Notes: generated from the letters alone by a model not told the origin. Positions 36,354-47,174 are shown, counted from the stretch's first letter. The stretch: 64,000 nucleotides of DNA from Terriglobia bacterium (GCA_021325235.1 JAJPHN010000014.1:62001-126000), one strand, 5' to 3'. A program made the numbers and translations.

Positions 36354-38030
36354 TCAGACGCTCTGGCCCGCCTGAATCAGCTGTTCCGCATGCTTCAGTG
36401 CCTCGGCGGTAATCTGCTCGCCGGAGAGCATCCGGCCAATCTCGCGCGCTCGCTGCTCCGCACTCAGCTCTTCTATCTGCGTGCCGACTCGACCCTTTCT
36501 CTCGATCTTCGATACCGCGAAATGCTGATCGGCGAAACCCGCAATTTGCGCCAGGTGCGTCACACAAATCACCTGATTCGCTTTGGACAGCATCTTCAGA
36601 CGGCGGCCCACCGCAGCCGCAGCCGCACCGCCCACACCCGCGTCTACCTCATCGAAGACCAGCGTTGTTGCCGAATGGCGCTTCGCACCCTCACCGGCCG
36701 CTGTCTTCAGCGCCAATGCAATGCGAGAGAGTTCGCCGCCTGAAGCAATTTTCTCCATCGGCTTCAATTCCTCTCCGCGGTTCGGCGAAACCAGAAAAGT
36801 GATTTCGTCGATTCCCGTGGCGGACCACTCGCGACGCTCCACACCGATTCGGAAACGCGTGCCGCCCATCATCAGTCCTTTGAGCTCGTCTTCCACCGCC
36901 TTGCTCAATTTTGCGGCTGCGGAGTTTCGGGCTGCACTCAGCTTCTGCGCGCGGTCTTCATACTGCCTGGCCAGTTCGCAACGCTCTCTCTCGAGTGCCG
37001 CTCGATGTTCGCTTGCATTTTCGACCTCGTCAATCCGCCGGGCCGCCTCCTCTCGAAACTTCAAAACATCTTCCAGGCTTCCGCCGTATTTTCGCTTGAG
37101 CCGGTCCAGTGCTGCAAGTCTCGATTCGATCGTTTCCAGGCGCGCCGGGTCCCCTTCGAGCTTTCCGAGATAATCGCGCAGTGAGTACGCCGCCTCATCG
37201 AGCAGTACCGAAGCCTGGCGCAGAGAAGCGGCTGAGTCCTCGAGCGTCGCGTCGATTCGCGTCAGCTCATCCATCCGCTTCAACGTGTGCTTGAGCTGTG
37301 CTGTTGCGCTCGTTTCCGCGTCGTATAAAGCGTCGAAAGCCGCAGCAGCGCTTTCCTGCAGCCGCGTCACATTCTGCAGAATTTTTCGCTCGGCTTCGAG
37401 TTCCGCGTCTTCGCCCGCGCGAGGCGACACCGAATCAATCTCTTTCCGCTGAAACGTCCAGAGATCGAGCAGTCGCAGCTTTTCCTGCTCGCTGCGATCG
37501 AAATCGGCCAGTTTCTCCCCGAGCGACCGCCACTCACCAAACAGCCGGCCCACCTCAGCCCGCAACTCGAGAGTGCGCGCGTAGGAATCGAGCAGATCGC
37601 GCTGGGCTTCGGCTGTGAACAAGGACTGTTGATCGTTCTGACCATGTATATCTCCGAGCGCGGCAGCAAGCTGGCGTAGAAATGCTGTGGTGACGGGACG
37701 ATTGCTGACAAACGCGCGCGACTTTCCGTTTGCGGTTATCTCACGCTCGATGATCAGCTCGTCCTCGCCGGTTTCAATCCCCGCATCGGAGAGCAATCGC
37801 TCGAGTTCCGGTGTCATCTCGATGGAAAAGATGCCGGAGACGCGCGCGCGAGAAGCTCCGCTGCGAATCATCTCCGCCGAGGCGCGCGCGCCCAGCAGAA
37901 GACCGAGCGAATCCACCACAATCGACTTGCCGCTTCCAGTCTCGCCCGACAGCACATTCAAGCCATCGCCGAATCGAATGCGCGCCTGCTCAACGACCGC
38001 GTAGTTTTCGACGATCAATTCGAGCAGCAT
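36354..38030 (-). CDS. recN: DNA repair protein RecN
   Basis: A 558-residue SMC-like ATPase that acts in double-strand-break repair. The Walker A GETGSGKSIVVDSLGLLLG is at about 30-48. A long coiled coil runs through about 160-360. The C-terminal half carries the SGGELSRIALALK signature and VFDEVDAGVGG (Walker B). It is convergent with murJ, with only 4 bases between stops, and lies 43 bases after kdsA on the same strand, so it may be the last gene of the kdsB-pyrG-kdsA operon. Confidence 0.95.
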   Translation of the reverse strand: MLLELIVENYAVVEQARIRFGDGLNVLSGETGSGKSIVVDSLGLLLGARASAEMIRSGASRARVSGIFSIEMTPELERLLSDAGIETGEDELIIEREITANGKSRAFVSNRPVTTAFLRQLAAALGDIHGQNDQQSLFTAEAQRDLLDSYARTLELRAEVGRLFGEWRSLGEKLADFDRSEQEKLRLLDLWTFQRKEIDSVSPRAGEDAELEAERKILQNVTRLQESAAAAFDALYDAETSATAQLKHTLKRMDELTRIDATLEDSAASLRQASVLLDEAAYSLRDYLGKLEGDPARLETIESRLAALDRLKRKYGGSLEDVLKFREEAARRIDEVENASEHRAALERERCELARQYEDRAQKLSAARNSAAAKLSKAVEDELKGLMMGGTRFRIGVERREWSATGIDEITFLVSPNRGEELKPMEKIASGGELSRIALALKTAAGEGAKRHSATTLVFDEVDAGVGGAAAAAVGRRLKMLSKANQVICVTHLAQIAGFADQHFAVSKIERKGRVGTQIEELSAEQRAREIGRMLSGEQITAEALKHAEQLIQAGQSV

Positions 38031-38073
38031 TGCCCGAATTATAAGCTGTCGGCTAACGGCATCGCTAAGAAGG

Positions 38074-38907
38074 TCAGGAGCCTTGGATCTGCGATGTTTT
38101 CACCAGCTGGTCAATTGCGCGGATTCGTTGCAGGAAGCCGGCGAGAAGATCCAGGCGTAACGCATTTGCTCCATCAGAGAGAGCATTTGACGGATCCTGA
38201 TGTGTTTCCAGAAAAATTCCCGCGATGCCGATGGCCGTTGCCGCGCGCGCAAGCGGCTCGATAAACTCGGGCTGCCCACCCGACACACTTCCGGCCGCGC
38301 CGGGGAGTTGAACGCTGTGAGTCGCGTCGAAGACGACCGGGTAACCGGTCGCGGCCATGATCTTCAGCGCGCGCATATCGACCACCAGGTTGTTGTAGCC
38401 GAATGACGAGCCGCGCTCCGTGAGAATTATGCGATCGTTACCGGTCGAGGCCACCTTTTCCGCAGCCCTCGCGATATCGTGCGGCGCAACGAACTGACCC
38501 TTCTTGATATTCACGGCGCGGCCCGTTTTTCCTGCTTCCACCAGCAGGTCGGTTTGGCGGCAGAGAAACGCAGGAATCTGCAGGATGTCCGCTGCTTCAG
38601 CAGCGATCTCGGCCTGTGCCGGCTCGTGTATGTCCGTCAGCACGGGTACACCGTAATCCCGGACCGCTTTGAGGATCCGCACGCCTTCCTGCAAGCCGGG
38701 GCCGCGATATGAGTTCACACTGCTGCGGTTGGCTTTGTCAAACGAAGCTTTGAAAACATACGGTCCAGCGATGGACCCGATGTTTTTCGCAAGCCAGAGC
38801 ACATGCTCTTCGGATTCAATAACGCAAGGCCCGGCAATCAAAGCCAGCGGCTTGTCGTTTGAGAAGGTGATCGGATGAGGTTCGGTTCCGACAACGACAC
38901 GCGTCAT
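38074..38907 (-). CDS. kdsA: 3-deoxy-8-phosphooctulonate synthase (Kdo-8-phosphate synthase)
   Basis: 277 residues. It condenses PEP with arabinose 5-phosphate to Kdo 8-phosphate, a step to the inner core of LPS. Family motifs [47 protein letters not shown] and [12 protein letters not shown] are intact. The start overlaps the pyrG stop by 4 bases. Its presence, with kdsB in the same operon, shows an LPS-bearing outer membrane. Confidence 0.96.
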   Translation of the reverse strand: MTRVVVGTEPHPITFSNDKPLALIAGPCVIESEEHVLWLAKNIGSIAGPYVFKASFDKANRSSVNSYRGPGLQEGVRILKAVRDYGVPVLTDIHEPAQAEIAAEAADILQIPAFLCRQTDLLVEAGKTGRAVNIKKGQFVAPHDIARAAEKVASTGNDRIILTERGSSFGYNNLVVDMRALKIMAATGYPVVFDATHSVQLPGAAGSVSGGQPEFIEPLARAATAIGIAGIFLETHQDPSNALSDGANALRLDLLAGFLQRIRAIDQLVKTSQIQGS

Positions 38908-40550
38908 GCGCTCTGCAGAACCTGATCAGCACGCGAATTAGCAGCAGTGCGCTTCTGTTCGCGATGCTTCAGCGCGGCGCCGAGAAAAGCGGTGAAGAGC
39001 GGATGCGGCTCGAGCGGCTTCGATTTGAACTCGGGATGAAACTGGCAGCCGAGATACCAGGGATGATCGGGCAACTCGCAGATCTCGACATAGACGCCGT
39101 CCGGAGTCTGGCCGGTAAGGCGGAGACCGTGGCTCGTCAGAATTGGCTCGAATTCGCGATTGAACTCGTAACGGTGGCGATGGCGTTCGCTGATATCGCG
39201 CGTGCCGTAAGCCTGCTCCGCAAAGCTGCCTTCGGCGAGATGGCACGGATAAGCACCGAGCCGCATGGTGCCGCCCAGCTCATCCACTCCCTTCAGCTCG
39301 CGCAGTTTATAGATGACGCGGTGCGCGGTGGCCGCGTTGAATTCCGTAGAATCGGCATCGGCAAGGCCGCACACATTACGGGCAAACTCGATGACCATAG
39401 TCTGCATTCCCAGACAGATGCCGAAATAGGGAATGCGATCTTCGCGTGCGCAGCGAATCGCGTCGAGCATCCCGGAAATCCCGCGCTTACCGAAGCCGCC
39501 CGGAACCAGAATGCCATCGAAGCGCTCCAGGTACTGGCGGCAGTTTGGATACTCGATGCTCTCCGATTCGATCCACTCGATCTGCACTCGCGCCTGATGC
39601 GCAATGCCGGCGTGCAGCAGCGCCTCTTTCAGACTCTTGTACGAATCCTCGTACTCGACGTACTTGCCGACCAGTCCGATCGTTACTTCGCGCACCGGGT
39701 TGTTCATGCGGTCGAGCATTTCGGTCCAGCGCGAAAGGTTGCGCTTACCCGCTTCGAGATGCAGTAGCCGCAAAATAATTTCGTCGACGCCCTGATCGGC
39801 GAACATCAGCGGAATCTCGTAAACCGAATGTACGTCACGCGCCGTGACGACTGCTTTGACATCCACATCGCAGAAAAGCGCGATTTTTTCTTTTACTTCA
39901 TCGGCGAGCGCACGCTCGGAGCGGCAAAGCAGAATATCGGGCTGGATACCGATGGCGCGCAGCTCCTTCACGCTGTGCTGCGTGGGCTTGGTTTTGAGCT
40001 CCTGCGCGGCGGCGATCCAGGGGACAAGCGTGAGGTGTACGAAAAGAGTGTTTTCGCGGCCCTCTTCGTGCCGCATCTGGCGAATTGCTTCGATAAAGGG
40101 CAGTGACTCGATATCACCCACCGTACCGCCGATTTCGACGATCGCCACATCCACATCGGCCGCAACTTTGCGGCACGCGGCTTTAATTTCGTTTGTGACG
40201 TGCGGAATCACCTGCACCGTCTTGCCGAGATAATCGCCGCGACGCTCGCGCGCGATGATGTTTTCGTAGATACGGCCGGAGGTCAGATTGTTCGACTGCG
40301 TGAGCGGGGCGTGCGTGAAGCGCTCATAATGCCCTAGATCGAGATCGGTTTCGGCGCCGTCATCCGTCACAAATACTTCCCCGTGCTGGAACGGGCTCAT
40401 CGTGCCGGGATCGATGTTGAGATAAGGATCAAACTTCTGCAGCGTAACTCGCAAGCCGCGGCTTTCGAGCAAACAGCCGATCGACGCGGCCGCAATTCCC
40501 TTACCGAGAGATGAAACGACACCACCGGTCACGAAGATGTATTTAGGCAT
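38904..40550 (-). CDS. pyrG: CTP synthase
   Basis: 548 residues from the ATG at 40550. The start [18 protein letters not shown] is the family's standard opening, so the 15 extra upstream codons are excluded. The N-terminal amidoligase domain makes CTP from UTP and ATP. The C-terminal class I glutaminase (about 290-530) has its Cys in [11 protein letters not shown] and His/Glu in CQFHPEFKS. It overlaps kdsB by 8 bases and kdsA by 4. CTP is the co-substrate of KdsB, which explains the shared operon. Confidence 0.97.
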   Translation of the reverse strand: MPKYIFVTGGVVSSLGKGIAAASIGCLLESRGLRVTLQKFDPYLNIDPGTMSPFQHGEVFVTDDGAETDLDLGHYERFTHAPLTQSNNLTSGRIYENIIARERRGDYLGKTVQVIPHVTNEIKAACRKVAADVDVAIVEIGGTVGDIESLPFIEAIRQMRHEEGRENTLFVHLTLVPWIAAAQELKTKPTQHSVKELRAIGIQPDILLCRSERALADEVKEKIALFCDVDVKAVVTARDVHSVYEIPLMFADQGVDEIILRLLHLEAGKRNLSRWTEMLDRMNNPVREVTIGLVGKYVEYEDSYKSLKEALLHAGIAHQARVQIEWIESESIEYPNCRQYLERFDGILVPGGFGKRGISGMLDAIRCAREDRIPYFGICLGMQTMVIEFARNVCGLADADSTEFNAATAHRVIYKLRELKGVDELGGTMRLGAYPCHLAEGSFAEQAYGTRDISERHRHRYEFNREFEPILTSHGLRLTGQTPDGVYVEICELPDHPWYLGCQFHPEFKSKPLEPHPLFTAFLGAALKHREQKRTAANSRADQVLQSA

Positions 40551-41325
40551 TCCCCTCACTTTGAAATCTGTCGGCCACCGAGCTGAAGAGCTCATTCACA
40601 CGCGCCAGGTCTTCGGGCGTATCCACACCCAGCGACTCATATTCAGTCGGCACCACCCGGATTCGATAACCATTTTCGAGAGCGCGTAACTGCTCGAGCC
40701 GTTCGGCGCGCTCGAGCGGACCCACGCTCAGATCCGGATAATGCAGTAGAAAATCGCGCCGGTACACGTACAAGCCGACATGCTTGAAATAAAGCGGCTC
40801 GCCGCTGCGCCCGTCGCGCTCGTACGGAATGGGGCAGCGCGAAAAATAGATGGCGTTGCCGAGCAGGTCGGTGATCACTTTGACGACGTTTGTGTTGACG
40901 ATATCGGTGGGATCGTAAATCTGCTTCTTGAGCGTGCCCATCACGACCGATTCATCGCCTTCAACCGAAAGAATGGCTGCGTCGATCGCTTCGGGATCGA
41001 TCAGCGGTTCATCGCCCTGAATATTGACGTACAGGTGAGCGTTTTCGGCGGATGCAACTTCGGCCAGACGGTCGGTACCCGATTCGTGTGCCGGGCTCGT
41101 CATGCGAACACGGGCGCCAAACCGGCGGCCTTCGCTTGCGATGCGCTCATCATCCGTAGCAATGACAACATCGCTTAAATATCTGGCGAGCGAGGCACGT
41201 TCCCAGACGTGCTGAAGCATGGTTTTTCCGGCGAGGAGGGCGAGAGCTTTGCCAGGAAATCGGGAAGAAGCAAACCGGGCGGGAATTACGCCGAGAATCC
41301 GCGTCCGCACGCTCAAGTGTAGCAC
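40543..41325 (-). CDS. kdsB: 3-deoxy-manno-octulosonate cytidylyltransferase (CMP-Kdo synthetase)
   Basis: 260 residues. It activates Kdo with CTP for LPS core synthesis. Motifs: [17 protein letters not shown] (nucleotide binding), [11 protein letters not shown] (metal-binding Asp) and [13 protein letters not shown]. The start used is GTG at 41325; a GTG at 41310 is possible because KdsB proteins begin close to the GVIPAR strand. First gene of a kdsB-pyrG-kdsA-(recN) operon. Confidence 0.94.
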   Translation of the reverse strand: MLHLSVRTRILGVIPARFASSRFPGKALALLAGKTMLQHVWERASLARYLSDVVIATDDERIASEGRRFGARVRMTSPAHESGTDRLAEVASAENAHLYVNIQGDEPLIDPEAIDAAILSVEGDESVVMGTLKKQIYDPTDIVNTNVVKVITDLLGNAIYFSRCPIPYERDGRSGEPLYFKHVGLYVYRRDFLLHYPDLSVGPLERAERLEQLRALENGYRIRVVPTEYESLGVDTPEDLARVNELFSSVADRFQSEGNA

Positions 41326-41337
41326 GCTGTGACGCGG

Positions 41338-42366
41338 TTATCTGGGCTCGGGAACGGCACAAATCACGCGCAAAATGTAGTCGCGCAACAGCGCGCGATG
41401 CTGTGAGCGAAAGGCGGCGTACTCCTGCGCAATTTGCGCGTCGGCAGCATTGAGCAGGACCCAGCATTCGAGGAATCCGGTGTCGGCAATTTGTTTGATG
41501 CCGGAATCGGCTGCGGACCTGGCGCATTCAGCGACGGCTGCGACCGTGTGCAGCGTTTGACAAGCGGCCGGACGAGCCGGCGGTGGATGCAGCGGACGGC
41601 CCGTGCGTTGGCTCCATCGCTGAAGCGCAGCCCAGGTGTTGCGCGTGTAGGGTTGAGCGATGATCGCATCGGCAAATTTTCGAAGCGCATCGTCCGGCTG
41701 GTTCGCCGCAAGCAACGCGTCGCCCCAGTAGCGGTAGGCAGTCTCGCGATCCGGGTCGATCGCGATGGCTTTCTCGAACCACTCGCCTGCTTTGGCCGTA
41801 TCGCGCATGCGAAACGCCGTATCGCCGGCAAACAGCGGAGCACCGTAGTAAGTCGGATCCTTTGCGGCTGCTTCGCTGTATCCTTTGAGCGCGGCCGCAT
41901 AATCGTTTCGCGCGAAAGCAGCTTCGGCAGCCTGCATGGAAGCGATCACCTGCTGATCCTTCGATTCGCGATAGCCCGGCGATGGAGCTGTGGTCGGGTG
42001 CGCCGATTTTCGGGGAGCAAAGCGCGCTTCCAGATACTCAATTTCCGTCTGCGCATAATTGCTGTTGTCGCCGAGCGATCTCGCCCGCAATAATTCGTTG
42101 TAAGCTTCGCGCAGCGCCGCTGTCTTTTGCGCATCGTCGGTTATAGTCGCAGCTTTGGCAATTAGACCAGAGGCGTGCCGCTCCGCAAACGCCGGATTGT
42201 TCGGGTCGCGCTTGGCCAAATCTTCATACAGCGGGAGCGCGTCGAGCGCGCGGCCCTGCGCAAAAAGCTCGTTGGCTTTGGCGCGCTCTGCCTGGAAGTC
42301 GGCGGGAGCAGATTGCGCGGAGCACAGAAGGCCAGCTATCAACAGACTCAGAACCGCAAAGCGCAT
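41338..42366 (-). CDS. Exported TPR-repeat protein
   Basis: 342 residues from the ATG at 42366, chosen because it is followed at once by a signal peptide (RFAVLSLLIAGLLCSAQSA, about 2-20). The body consists of tetratricopeptide repeats, for example ANELFAQGRALDALPLYEDLAKRDP near the N-terminus and NDYAAALKGYSEAAAKDP and AGEWFEKAIAIDPDRETAYRYW in the middle, followed by a Cys-containing C-terminal helical region. It is probably a periplasmic scaffold. No specific partner can be named. kdsB starts just downstream, 12 bases after its stop. Confidence 0.8.
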   Translation of the reverse strand: MRFAVLSLLIAGLLCSAQSAPADFQAERAKANELFAQGRALDALPLYEDLAKRDPNNPAFAERHASGLIAKAATITDDAQKTAALREAYNELLRARSLGDNSNYAQTEIEYLEARFAPRKSAHPTTAPSPGYRESKDQQVIASMQAAEAAFARNDYAAALKGYSEAAAKDPTYYGAPLFAGDTAFRMRDTAKAGEWFEKAIAIDPDRETAYRYWGDALLAANQPDDALRKFADAIIAQPYTRNTWAALQRWSQRTGRPLHPPPARPAACQTLHTVAAVAECARSAADSGIKQIADTGFLECWVLLNAADAQIAQEYAAFRSQHRALLRDYILRVICAVPEPR

Positions 42367-42421
42367 TGCGCCATTGTACTTACGTCGAAGCCGGCCGGCC
42401 GCGATAGGATAAGTCTCTCCA

Positions 42422-43222
42422 ATGCTGAATGCGCTCGAAAGCTCACTCATCGTGCTGGCCAGCATGCTGTCTGCAACGGCGTGCCTCTTCGCCTACCGGC
42501 GTTACTGGTTACGAAACAATCGGCATCAGCTGAACGACATCATCGGCTGGCAGATCAGCTTTCTCGCCACCACGTACGCGGTCATCGTGGCGTTCATGCT
42601 GGCAGACGTCTGGAACAACTATCGCGCAGCTCAGGCCAATAGCGAAAGCGAGGCCAATGCGCTGATCAACCTTTACCGCTCTTCCGGAGCCCTGAGCCGC
42701 CCCCAGAACGGTGAAATTCGATCGCTGGCCAAACAATACGCAACCGCCATGGTCAATGAGGAATGGCCCGCCATGCAGATTGGAAGTTTCAGCCGCGCCG
42801 GATTCACCATCGTGCACCAGCTCTGGACAACTCTGACCCGCACTGAGGTGCATAGCGCATCCGAGCAGGCCATCCTGAGCCGCGCGCTCAGCGATCTCAC
42901 CAACCTCACCGAGCACCGCCGCATTCGCCATCTGGACAGCCGCTCCGGTATGCCGGCGATCTTCTGGGTCCTTCTGATCGCCGGTGGAGTTCTGACCGTG
43001 CTCTACACCTGCTTCTTTGACATCGAAGACAGCAAAGTGCACGCCGCGCAGGTGCTCGGAACCACGTTCATGATCGCCCTCGTGCTGGTGACGATTGCCG
43101 ACGTGGATGCACCCTATGGCGGCGCGATCCGCATTCAACCGACCGCTTTTCAGCAGGCCCTGCAGACGATGGCGGACGAAGCGGTCCCGCTAAAAGGAAA
43201 TGCAGGCCAGCCGGGTGGCTGA
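42422..43222 (+). CDS. DUF4239 (bestrophin-like) membrane protein
   Basis: 266 residues with about four membrane segments: two near the N-terminus (about 5-25 and 42-60) and two in the C-terminal half (about 178-198 and 208-226). A ~110-residue soluble loop lies between them. This is the layout of DUF4239, also called bestrophin-like domain. The SESEANALINLYRSS region just after the second helix is the most conserved part of the family. Transport function has not been established for it. The stop lies inside a strong inverted repeat (43201-43228). Confidence 0.72.
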   Translation: MLNALESSLIVLASMLSATACLFAYRRYWLRNNRHQLNDIIGWQISFLATTYAVIVAFMLADVWNNYRAAQANSESEANALINLYRSSGALSRPQNGEIRSLAKQYATAMVNEEWPAMQIGSFSRAGFTIVHQLWTTLTRTEVHSASEQAILSRALSDLTNLTEHRRIRHLDSRSGMPAIFWVLLIAGGVLTVLYTCFFDIEDSKVHAAQVLGTTFMIALVLVTIADVDAPYGGAIRIQPTAFQQALQTMADEAVPLKGNAGQPGG

Positions 43223-43228
43223 CCTGCA
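43192..43228 (-). terminator. Intrinsic terminator for the PEP-CTERM gene
   Basis: On the minus strand a 12-bp stem (TGCAGGTCAGCC and GGCTGGCCTGCA, one mismatch) with an ACCC loop is followed at once by TTTCCTTTT. It is well placed to end transcription from the PEP-CTERM gene that stops at 43271. It overlaps the stop codon of the convergent DUF4239 gene. In the plus direction there is no T tract. Confidence 0.6.
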
Positions 43229-43270
43229 GGAAAGGACAACGAAAAGGAAGGACAACAGAAGAGTAAATCG

Positions 43271-43909
43271 TTAGGCAGTCGCTCCCGATTTGCGGCGGCG
43301 GAGGAAGCGGGCGAGACCGGCGGCCAGAATACCGCTGCCGAAGAGTGCCAGCGAGGCGGGTTCCGGAGTGCTGGAGACGATAAACTCCTGCGCCGAATTA
43401 CCTGAATACGTACCGCTCTGAGACAGAATCGTGTAGTACTGCGTGTTGAAGTTCAAATTATTAAATGCAGTTGTGATGTAGCCCTGGACAGCAGTGTTGT
43501 TTTTGTCATTCTTGAGCGAGTTCGCGTCCATAATGTCCCAGGCCGCCTGTTGAATGTCAGTCGTATCCGCCTTCGGCTGGATGAGCTGGCTAAAGAGATA
43601 GACCTCTGCGGTGTATACCTGGCTAGCCGAGTAGGTCGTACCATTGATCGTCCGCGTCGTGGCACCTAGATCGCCGCTGCCCAGATAGGTCTGGCTCAGA
43701 TTTGAGCTGTTTGCGGCAGTTGCGTTCGCGGTCCATTTTTCTCCGCCGCTGACATGCAGGAAGTCGTCCATGCACATGGCCTGGACATTCACGCCATTCA
43801 CATTGAGCGTGTACGGTCCATAGTAATTGCCGCTGACGAAGCTAACATTGACAGGCGCTGCTGAAAGCAGACCGCCGAGGAATAAGAAAGGAAGAAGGAT
43901 TTTTTTCAT
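43271..43909 (-). CDS. PEP-CTERM sorting-domain protein
   Basis: 212 residues from the ATG at 43909; a GTG two codons upstream is also possible. A signal peptide (about 1-18, ending LLSAAP) precedes an Asn/Thr/Ser-rich exported body. The C-terminus is a PEP-CTERM tripartite signal: TPEPASLALFGSG, a hydrophobic helix, then RFLRRRK. Such proteins are handled by exosortase (EpsH/XrtA) and usually belong to the extracellular matrix. The gene is preceded by a structured leader and followed by an intrinsic terminator, so it is a single-gene transcript. Confidence 0.9.
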   Translation of the reverse strand: MKKILLPFLFLGGLLSAAPVNVSFVSGNYYGPYTLNVNGVNVQAMCMDDFLHVSGGEKWTANATAANSSNLSQTYLGSGDLGATTRTINGTTYSASQVYTAEVYLFSQLIQPKADTTDIQQAAWDIMDANSLKNDKNNTAVQGYITTAFNNLNFNTQYYTILSQSGTYSGNSAQEFIVSSTPEPASLALFGSGILAAGLARFLRRRKSGATA

Positions 43910-43910
43910 A

Positions 43911-44000
43911 AGCACCGTTTTTCTGTGTCGGTGATGTACTCATCGGCCGACATGGTGCTTGCTTGAGGACGGGACGAGCTCCGAGGTACTGCCTCTCGTC
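43911..44000 (-). promoter_or_regulatory. Structured 5' leader of the PEP-CTERM gene
   Basis: The minus-strand RNA can form nested helices right up to the start codon. A 7-bp outer stem AAGCACC/GGTGCTT (43954-43960 with 43911-43917) ends one base before the ATG. An inner hairpin pairs 43941-43951 with 43927-43936 (GTCGG/CCGAC plus CATC/GATG around a 4-base loop and one bulge). A separate hairpin upstream pairs 43995-44000 with 43973-43978 (GACGAG/CTCGTC, plus an inner AGG/CCT). No Shine-Dalgarno stands outside the outer stem. The layout suggests control of translation start. It matches no riboswitch class that I know. Confidence 0.5.
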
Positions 44001-44061
44001 TCTTGGTAGTTATGGTACGCCGGGCCCTAGACGAGCTCAACAAGAGCCGTATGCGCGCGCG

Positions 44062-45555
44062 TTATCGATTCAGCCGGTACGCGGCATCGTTCCAGCGCAA
44101 TTCGTTACGGAATTCCCGCAACGATGTTTGGCTGTCAATGAGCAGAAACTCAACACCGGCCATCCCGGCAAAATCCTCCAGATGCTCGGGCGTGAGCGCC
44201 TGGCTGAACCCGGTATGGTGCGCGCCTCCGGCAAGAATCCACGCCTTGGCAGCAGTCTGAAAATCCGGCTCGGGATTCCAGAGCGCACGCGCGACCGGCA
44301 GTTTGGGCAGGGGCTGCTCCGGCTCAACAACGCTCACCTGGTTCACGATCATCCGGAAGCGCTCGCCCATATCCACCAGCGATGCATTCACCGCCGGACC
44401 CGGGGCAGCCGTAAAGACGAGACGCACCGGATCACTTTTGCCGCCGATCGAGAGCGGATGAATTTCGGCTCTCGGTTTGTCGTGCGTGATCGAAGGGCAG
44501 ATCTCCAGCATGTGCGCCCCGAGCACCTGCCCGCCGTTTTTCAAATGGTAGGTGTAGTCCTCCATGAACGACGTGCCGCCATCGAGACCGGCGGCCATGA
44601 CTTTCATCGAGCGCACCAGCGCGGCAGTTTTCCAGTCGCCCTCGCCGCCGAAGCCGTAGCCGTCCGCCATCAAACGCTGCGCCGCAATGCCCGGCAATTG
44701 CGCCATGCCGTGCAGGTCCTCAAAGGTATCGGTGAACGCTTTGAATCCGCCTTCGTCAAGGAAGCGGCGCAGTGCGAGTTCGATGCGGGCTGCTTCGCGC
44801 AACGCATTGCGCTGCGGTCCGTTCTTCTGCAGGGGTTCGGCGAGTTCGTAAACATTGTCATATTCCGCGGTCAACCGATCAATTTCGCCTTCGCTTATGT
44901 GTGCGAACTGATCGGTCAAATCGCCAATTCCGTAGCCGCGCACCGAATAGCCAAGCCGCAACGCCGCTTCCACTTTGTCGCCTTCCGTCACGGCTACATT
45001 GCGCATGTTGTCGCCAAAGCGCGCCACTTTGAGCTGCTGCGCATCGTGCCACGCCGCGGCAGCACGCGCCCATACCGCCAGTTCCTGCAACACTCCGGCG
45101 TCGCGCCAGAATCCGACCACAACTTTGCGATTGAGCCGCATGCGGCTGGCCAGAAATCCGAACTCGCGGTCGCCATGCGCGGCCTGGTTCAGATTCATAA
45201 AATCCATGTCGATCGTCGGCCAGGGCAGCTCTTCGTTGTATTGCGTATGCAGATGCGCCAAAGGCTTGCGTAAACTCTTCAGCCCCGCAATCCACATCTG
45301 TGCCGGAGAAAACGTGTGCATCCAGGCGATAATGCCGATGCAGGAAGCGGCAGAGTTCGCCTCCAGGCACAGCTGATAAATCGATTCGGCGGTCGTCAGC
45401 ACGGGCTTGAAGACCACCCGCACAGGCGTGGCGGGCAACTGCAATCCGCGCGCAATTTCCTCAGCATGCGCCGCCACTTGCCTCAGCGTCTCCTCACCGT
45501 AGAGGTGCTGGCTTCCCGTGGCGAACCACAGTTCAAGTTTTGAGAAATCGAACAT
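44062..45555 (-). CDS. araA: L-arabinose isomerase
   Basis: 497 residues, standard for AraA, which interconverts L-arabinose and L-ribulose in a Mn-dependent reaction. Family stretches: [17 protein letters not shown] at the start, the [15 protein letters not shown] active-site region, and [15 protein letters not shown] with its metal-binding Glu. It starts 14 bases after the GH51 arabinofuranosidase, so the two form an operon that frees arabinose from arabinan and commits it to the pentose phosphate route. AraB and AraD are not in the window. Confidence 0.96.
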   Translation of the reverse strand: MFDFSKLELWFATGSQHLYGEETLRQVAAHAEEIARGLQLPATPVRVVFKPVLTTAESIYQLCLEANSAASCIGIIAWMHTFSPAQMWIAGLKSLRKPLAHLHTQYNEELPWPTIDMDFMNLNQAAHGDREFGFLASRMRLNRKVVVGFWRDAGVLQELAVWARAAAAWHDAQQLKVARFGDNMRNVAVTEGDKVEAALRLGYSVRGYGIGDLTDQFAHISEGEIDRLTAEYDNVYELAEPLQKNGPQRNALREAARIELALRRFLDEGGFKAFTDTFEDLHGMAQLPGIAAQRLMADGYGFGGEGDWKTAALVRSMKVMAAGLDGGTSFMEDYTYHLKNGGQVLGAHMLEICPSITHDKPRAEIHPLSIGGKSDPVRLVFTAAPGPAVNASLVDMGERFRMIVNQVSVVEPEQPLPKLPVARALWNPEPDFQTAAKAWILAGGAHHTGFSQALTPEHLEDFAGMAGVEFLLIDSQTSLREFRNELRWNDAAYRLNR

Positions 45556-45569
45556 TTCGGCCCCGCCGC

Positions 45570-47117
45570 TCAGGCAAGCTTTCCTTTCAGCATCGTGTAC
45601 GAGTGCGGCGGCAGCTGGTAGCGCAGGCGGCTTCCCGAAGCCTGTACGGTTTTGCGAGTCGTCTTCACAAGCGAACTGTTGAAGTTGTTTTCCGACTTGA
45701 TATCGGGGCCGTTCACTTCCGCCACTTCGAATTCGCCCGAGAACTGCTTGTCTTCAAGTTCAAAGGTCACCGGCAAATTGTCCGTGCGGCTTCGATTCAC
45801 CGCGTTCAGCACCAGCGTGCCGCGATCGTAAGCAGCCGAGACATCCAGGTACGGCGTTTTCGGCGAATGTTTCGTTGAATAAGTCGGGGCATCCACAAAC
45901 AACTCGAGCGCATTGCCGAAAGAATTTGTCGCAAACAGCTGAAGAGGGTAGTAGATGGTCTGCAGATAGAGCCCGTTTTCGCTGGTGAAGATTGGCGCAA
46001 TCACATTCACCAGCTGCGCCATGTTGGCGATCTTGACAATGTTGGCGTTATTCACAAACGTGTTCAGGAATGTCGCCACCACCAGGGCGTCTTCGAGGTT
46101 GTAGTGCTCTTCGAGAATGCGCCGGCCGCGTTCATTCGAGCCCCGCGCGCGATACCAGACGTTCCACTCGTCCCAGGCGATGTACATCTGCCGGTTCGAA
46201 ACATCCGACATGGCGCCGCGGATGATTCCTTCCGCGATCTTGGTGCGCTGATCGAGTTCGAGCGAGCTCGCCAGAAATTCTTCGAAATTGTTCTGCGGAT
46301 TCCCGACGTACATATGCAGCGACAAATAACCGGCGTGGTGCTTCAGGTACTCGAGAACCGTGCGGTTCCAGCCGATCCAGTCGGCTGCATAGTTCGAGGA
46401 TCCGGCCGCGACCAGCTTGATGGTCGGATCGGTCCAGCGCATGAGCTTGGCGCCTTCGAGAGCGAATTTGCCGTAGTCTTCGGCTGTGCGGTGGCCCATT
46501 TGCCAGGGGCCGTCCATTTCATTGCCGAGGCCCCAGTATTTGACCTTCCAGGGTTGCTCGCGCCCGTTCTTCTGGCGCAGCTTCGAGGTGGCGGTGCCGT
46601 CGGGATAATTGCAGTATTCGACCCATTGCTGGGCCTCATCCCAGGATCCGGTGCCGAAGTTGGCACAGAGGTAGGGCTCGGTCCGAATCGTCTCGCAGTA
46701 CTGGAGGAATTCGTGGGTGCCGAAGCGGTTATCCTCTACCGTTCCCCAGGCCATCTCAAGCCGCGCGGGACGCTGGTCGCGCGGCCCGATGCCGTCGCGC
46801 CAGTTGTAATTCGATGAGAAATTACCGCCCGGCCAGCGCAACAGCGAGACGTGCAGATCTTCCACCGCCTTCAGGACATCTTTGCGGAAGCCGTTGGCGT
46901 CGGAAAGCGGGGAATTCTCTTCGAAAATGCCGCCCTCGATGCAGCGGCCCAGGTGCTCGGTAAAGTTCCCGTAGATTTTGGGGTCGATCTCGCCGATGAC
47001 CCGTTCGGTATCGATTTTGACGCGCGCCTCGCGGGAGGATGGCTGCGCTTTCAGCAGGAGCGGGGCCGAAAGCAGGGTGGAAGTGAAAGCGCGGCGAGAG
47101 ATAGAACCGTTCGACAT
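45570..47117 (-). CDS. GH51 alpha-L-arabinofuranosidase, Tat-exported
   Basis: 515 residues. A twin-arginine signal ([19 protein letters not shown], about 7-25) exports it folded. The GH51 barrel follows, with acid/base E200 ([12 protein letters not shown]) and nucleophile E317 ([11 protein letters not shown]), and a C-terminal beta domain (about 395-510). It removes terminal alpha-arabinofuranosyl units from arabinan or arabinoxylan oligomers. Most GH51 enzymes are cytoplasmic, so the Tat signal is notable. A well-formed sigma-70 promoter and a LacI-type operator lie just upstream. Confidence 0.93.
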   Translation of the reverse strand: MSNGSISRRAFTSTLLSAPLLLKAQPSSREARVKIDTERVIGEIDPKIYGNFTEHLGRCIEGGIFEENSPLSDANGFRKDVLKAVEDLHVSLLRWPGGNFSSNYNWRDGIGPRDQRPARLEMAWGTVEDNRFGTHEFLQYCETIRTEPYLCANFGTGSWDEAQQWVEYCNYPDGTATSKLRQKNGREQPWKVKYWGLGNEMDGPWQMGHRTAEDYGKFALEGAKLMRWTDPTIKLVAAGSSNYAADWIGWNRTVLEYLKHHAGYLSLHMYVGNPQNNFEEFLASSLELDQRTKIAEGIIRGAMSDVSNRQMYIAWDEWNVWYRARGSNERGRRILEEHYNLEDALVVATFLNTFVNNANIVKIANMAQLVNVIAPIFTSENGLYLQTIYYPLQLFATNSFGNALELFVDAPTYSTKHSPKTPYLDVSAAYDRGTLVLNAVNRSRTDNLPVTFELEDKQFSGEFEVAEVNGPDIKSENNFNSSLVKTTRKTVQASGSRLRYQLPPHSYTMLKGKLA

Positions 47118-47137
47118 GGAAGTAAGCTGGAAGAGCC

Positions 47138-47166
47138 TTTATATCGTTTTGGAAGAAAGAAGTCAA
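47138..47166 (-). promoter_or_regulatory. Sigma-70 promoter of the arabinofuranosidase-araA operon
   Basis: Minus strand: -35 TTGACT (47161-47166), spacer of exactly 17 bases, -10 TATAAA (47138-47143). Five of six bases match the consensus at each box. The start codon is 20 bases further on, leaving a short leader with an AAG-type ribosome site. Confidence 0.8.
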
Positions 47167-47174
47167 CGAAAAAC

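Noticed and set aside
43911-44060. Leader of the PEP-CTERM gene as a c-di-GMP-I (GEMM) riboswitch
   Set aside because: The conserved GGGCAAACC, GAAA-loop and receptor elements are not present. Kept only as an unassigned structured leader.
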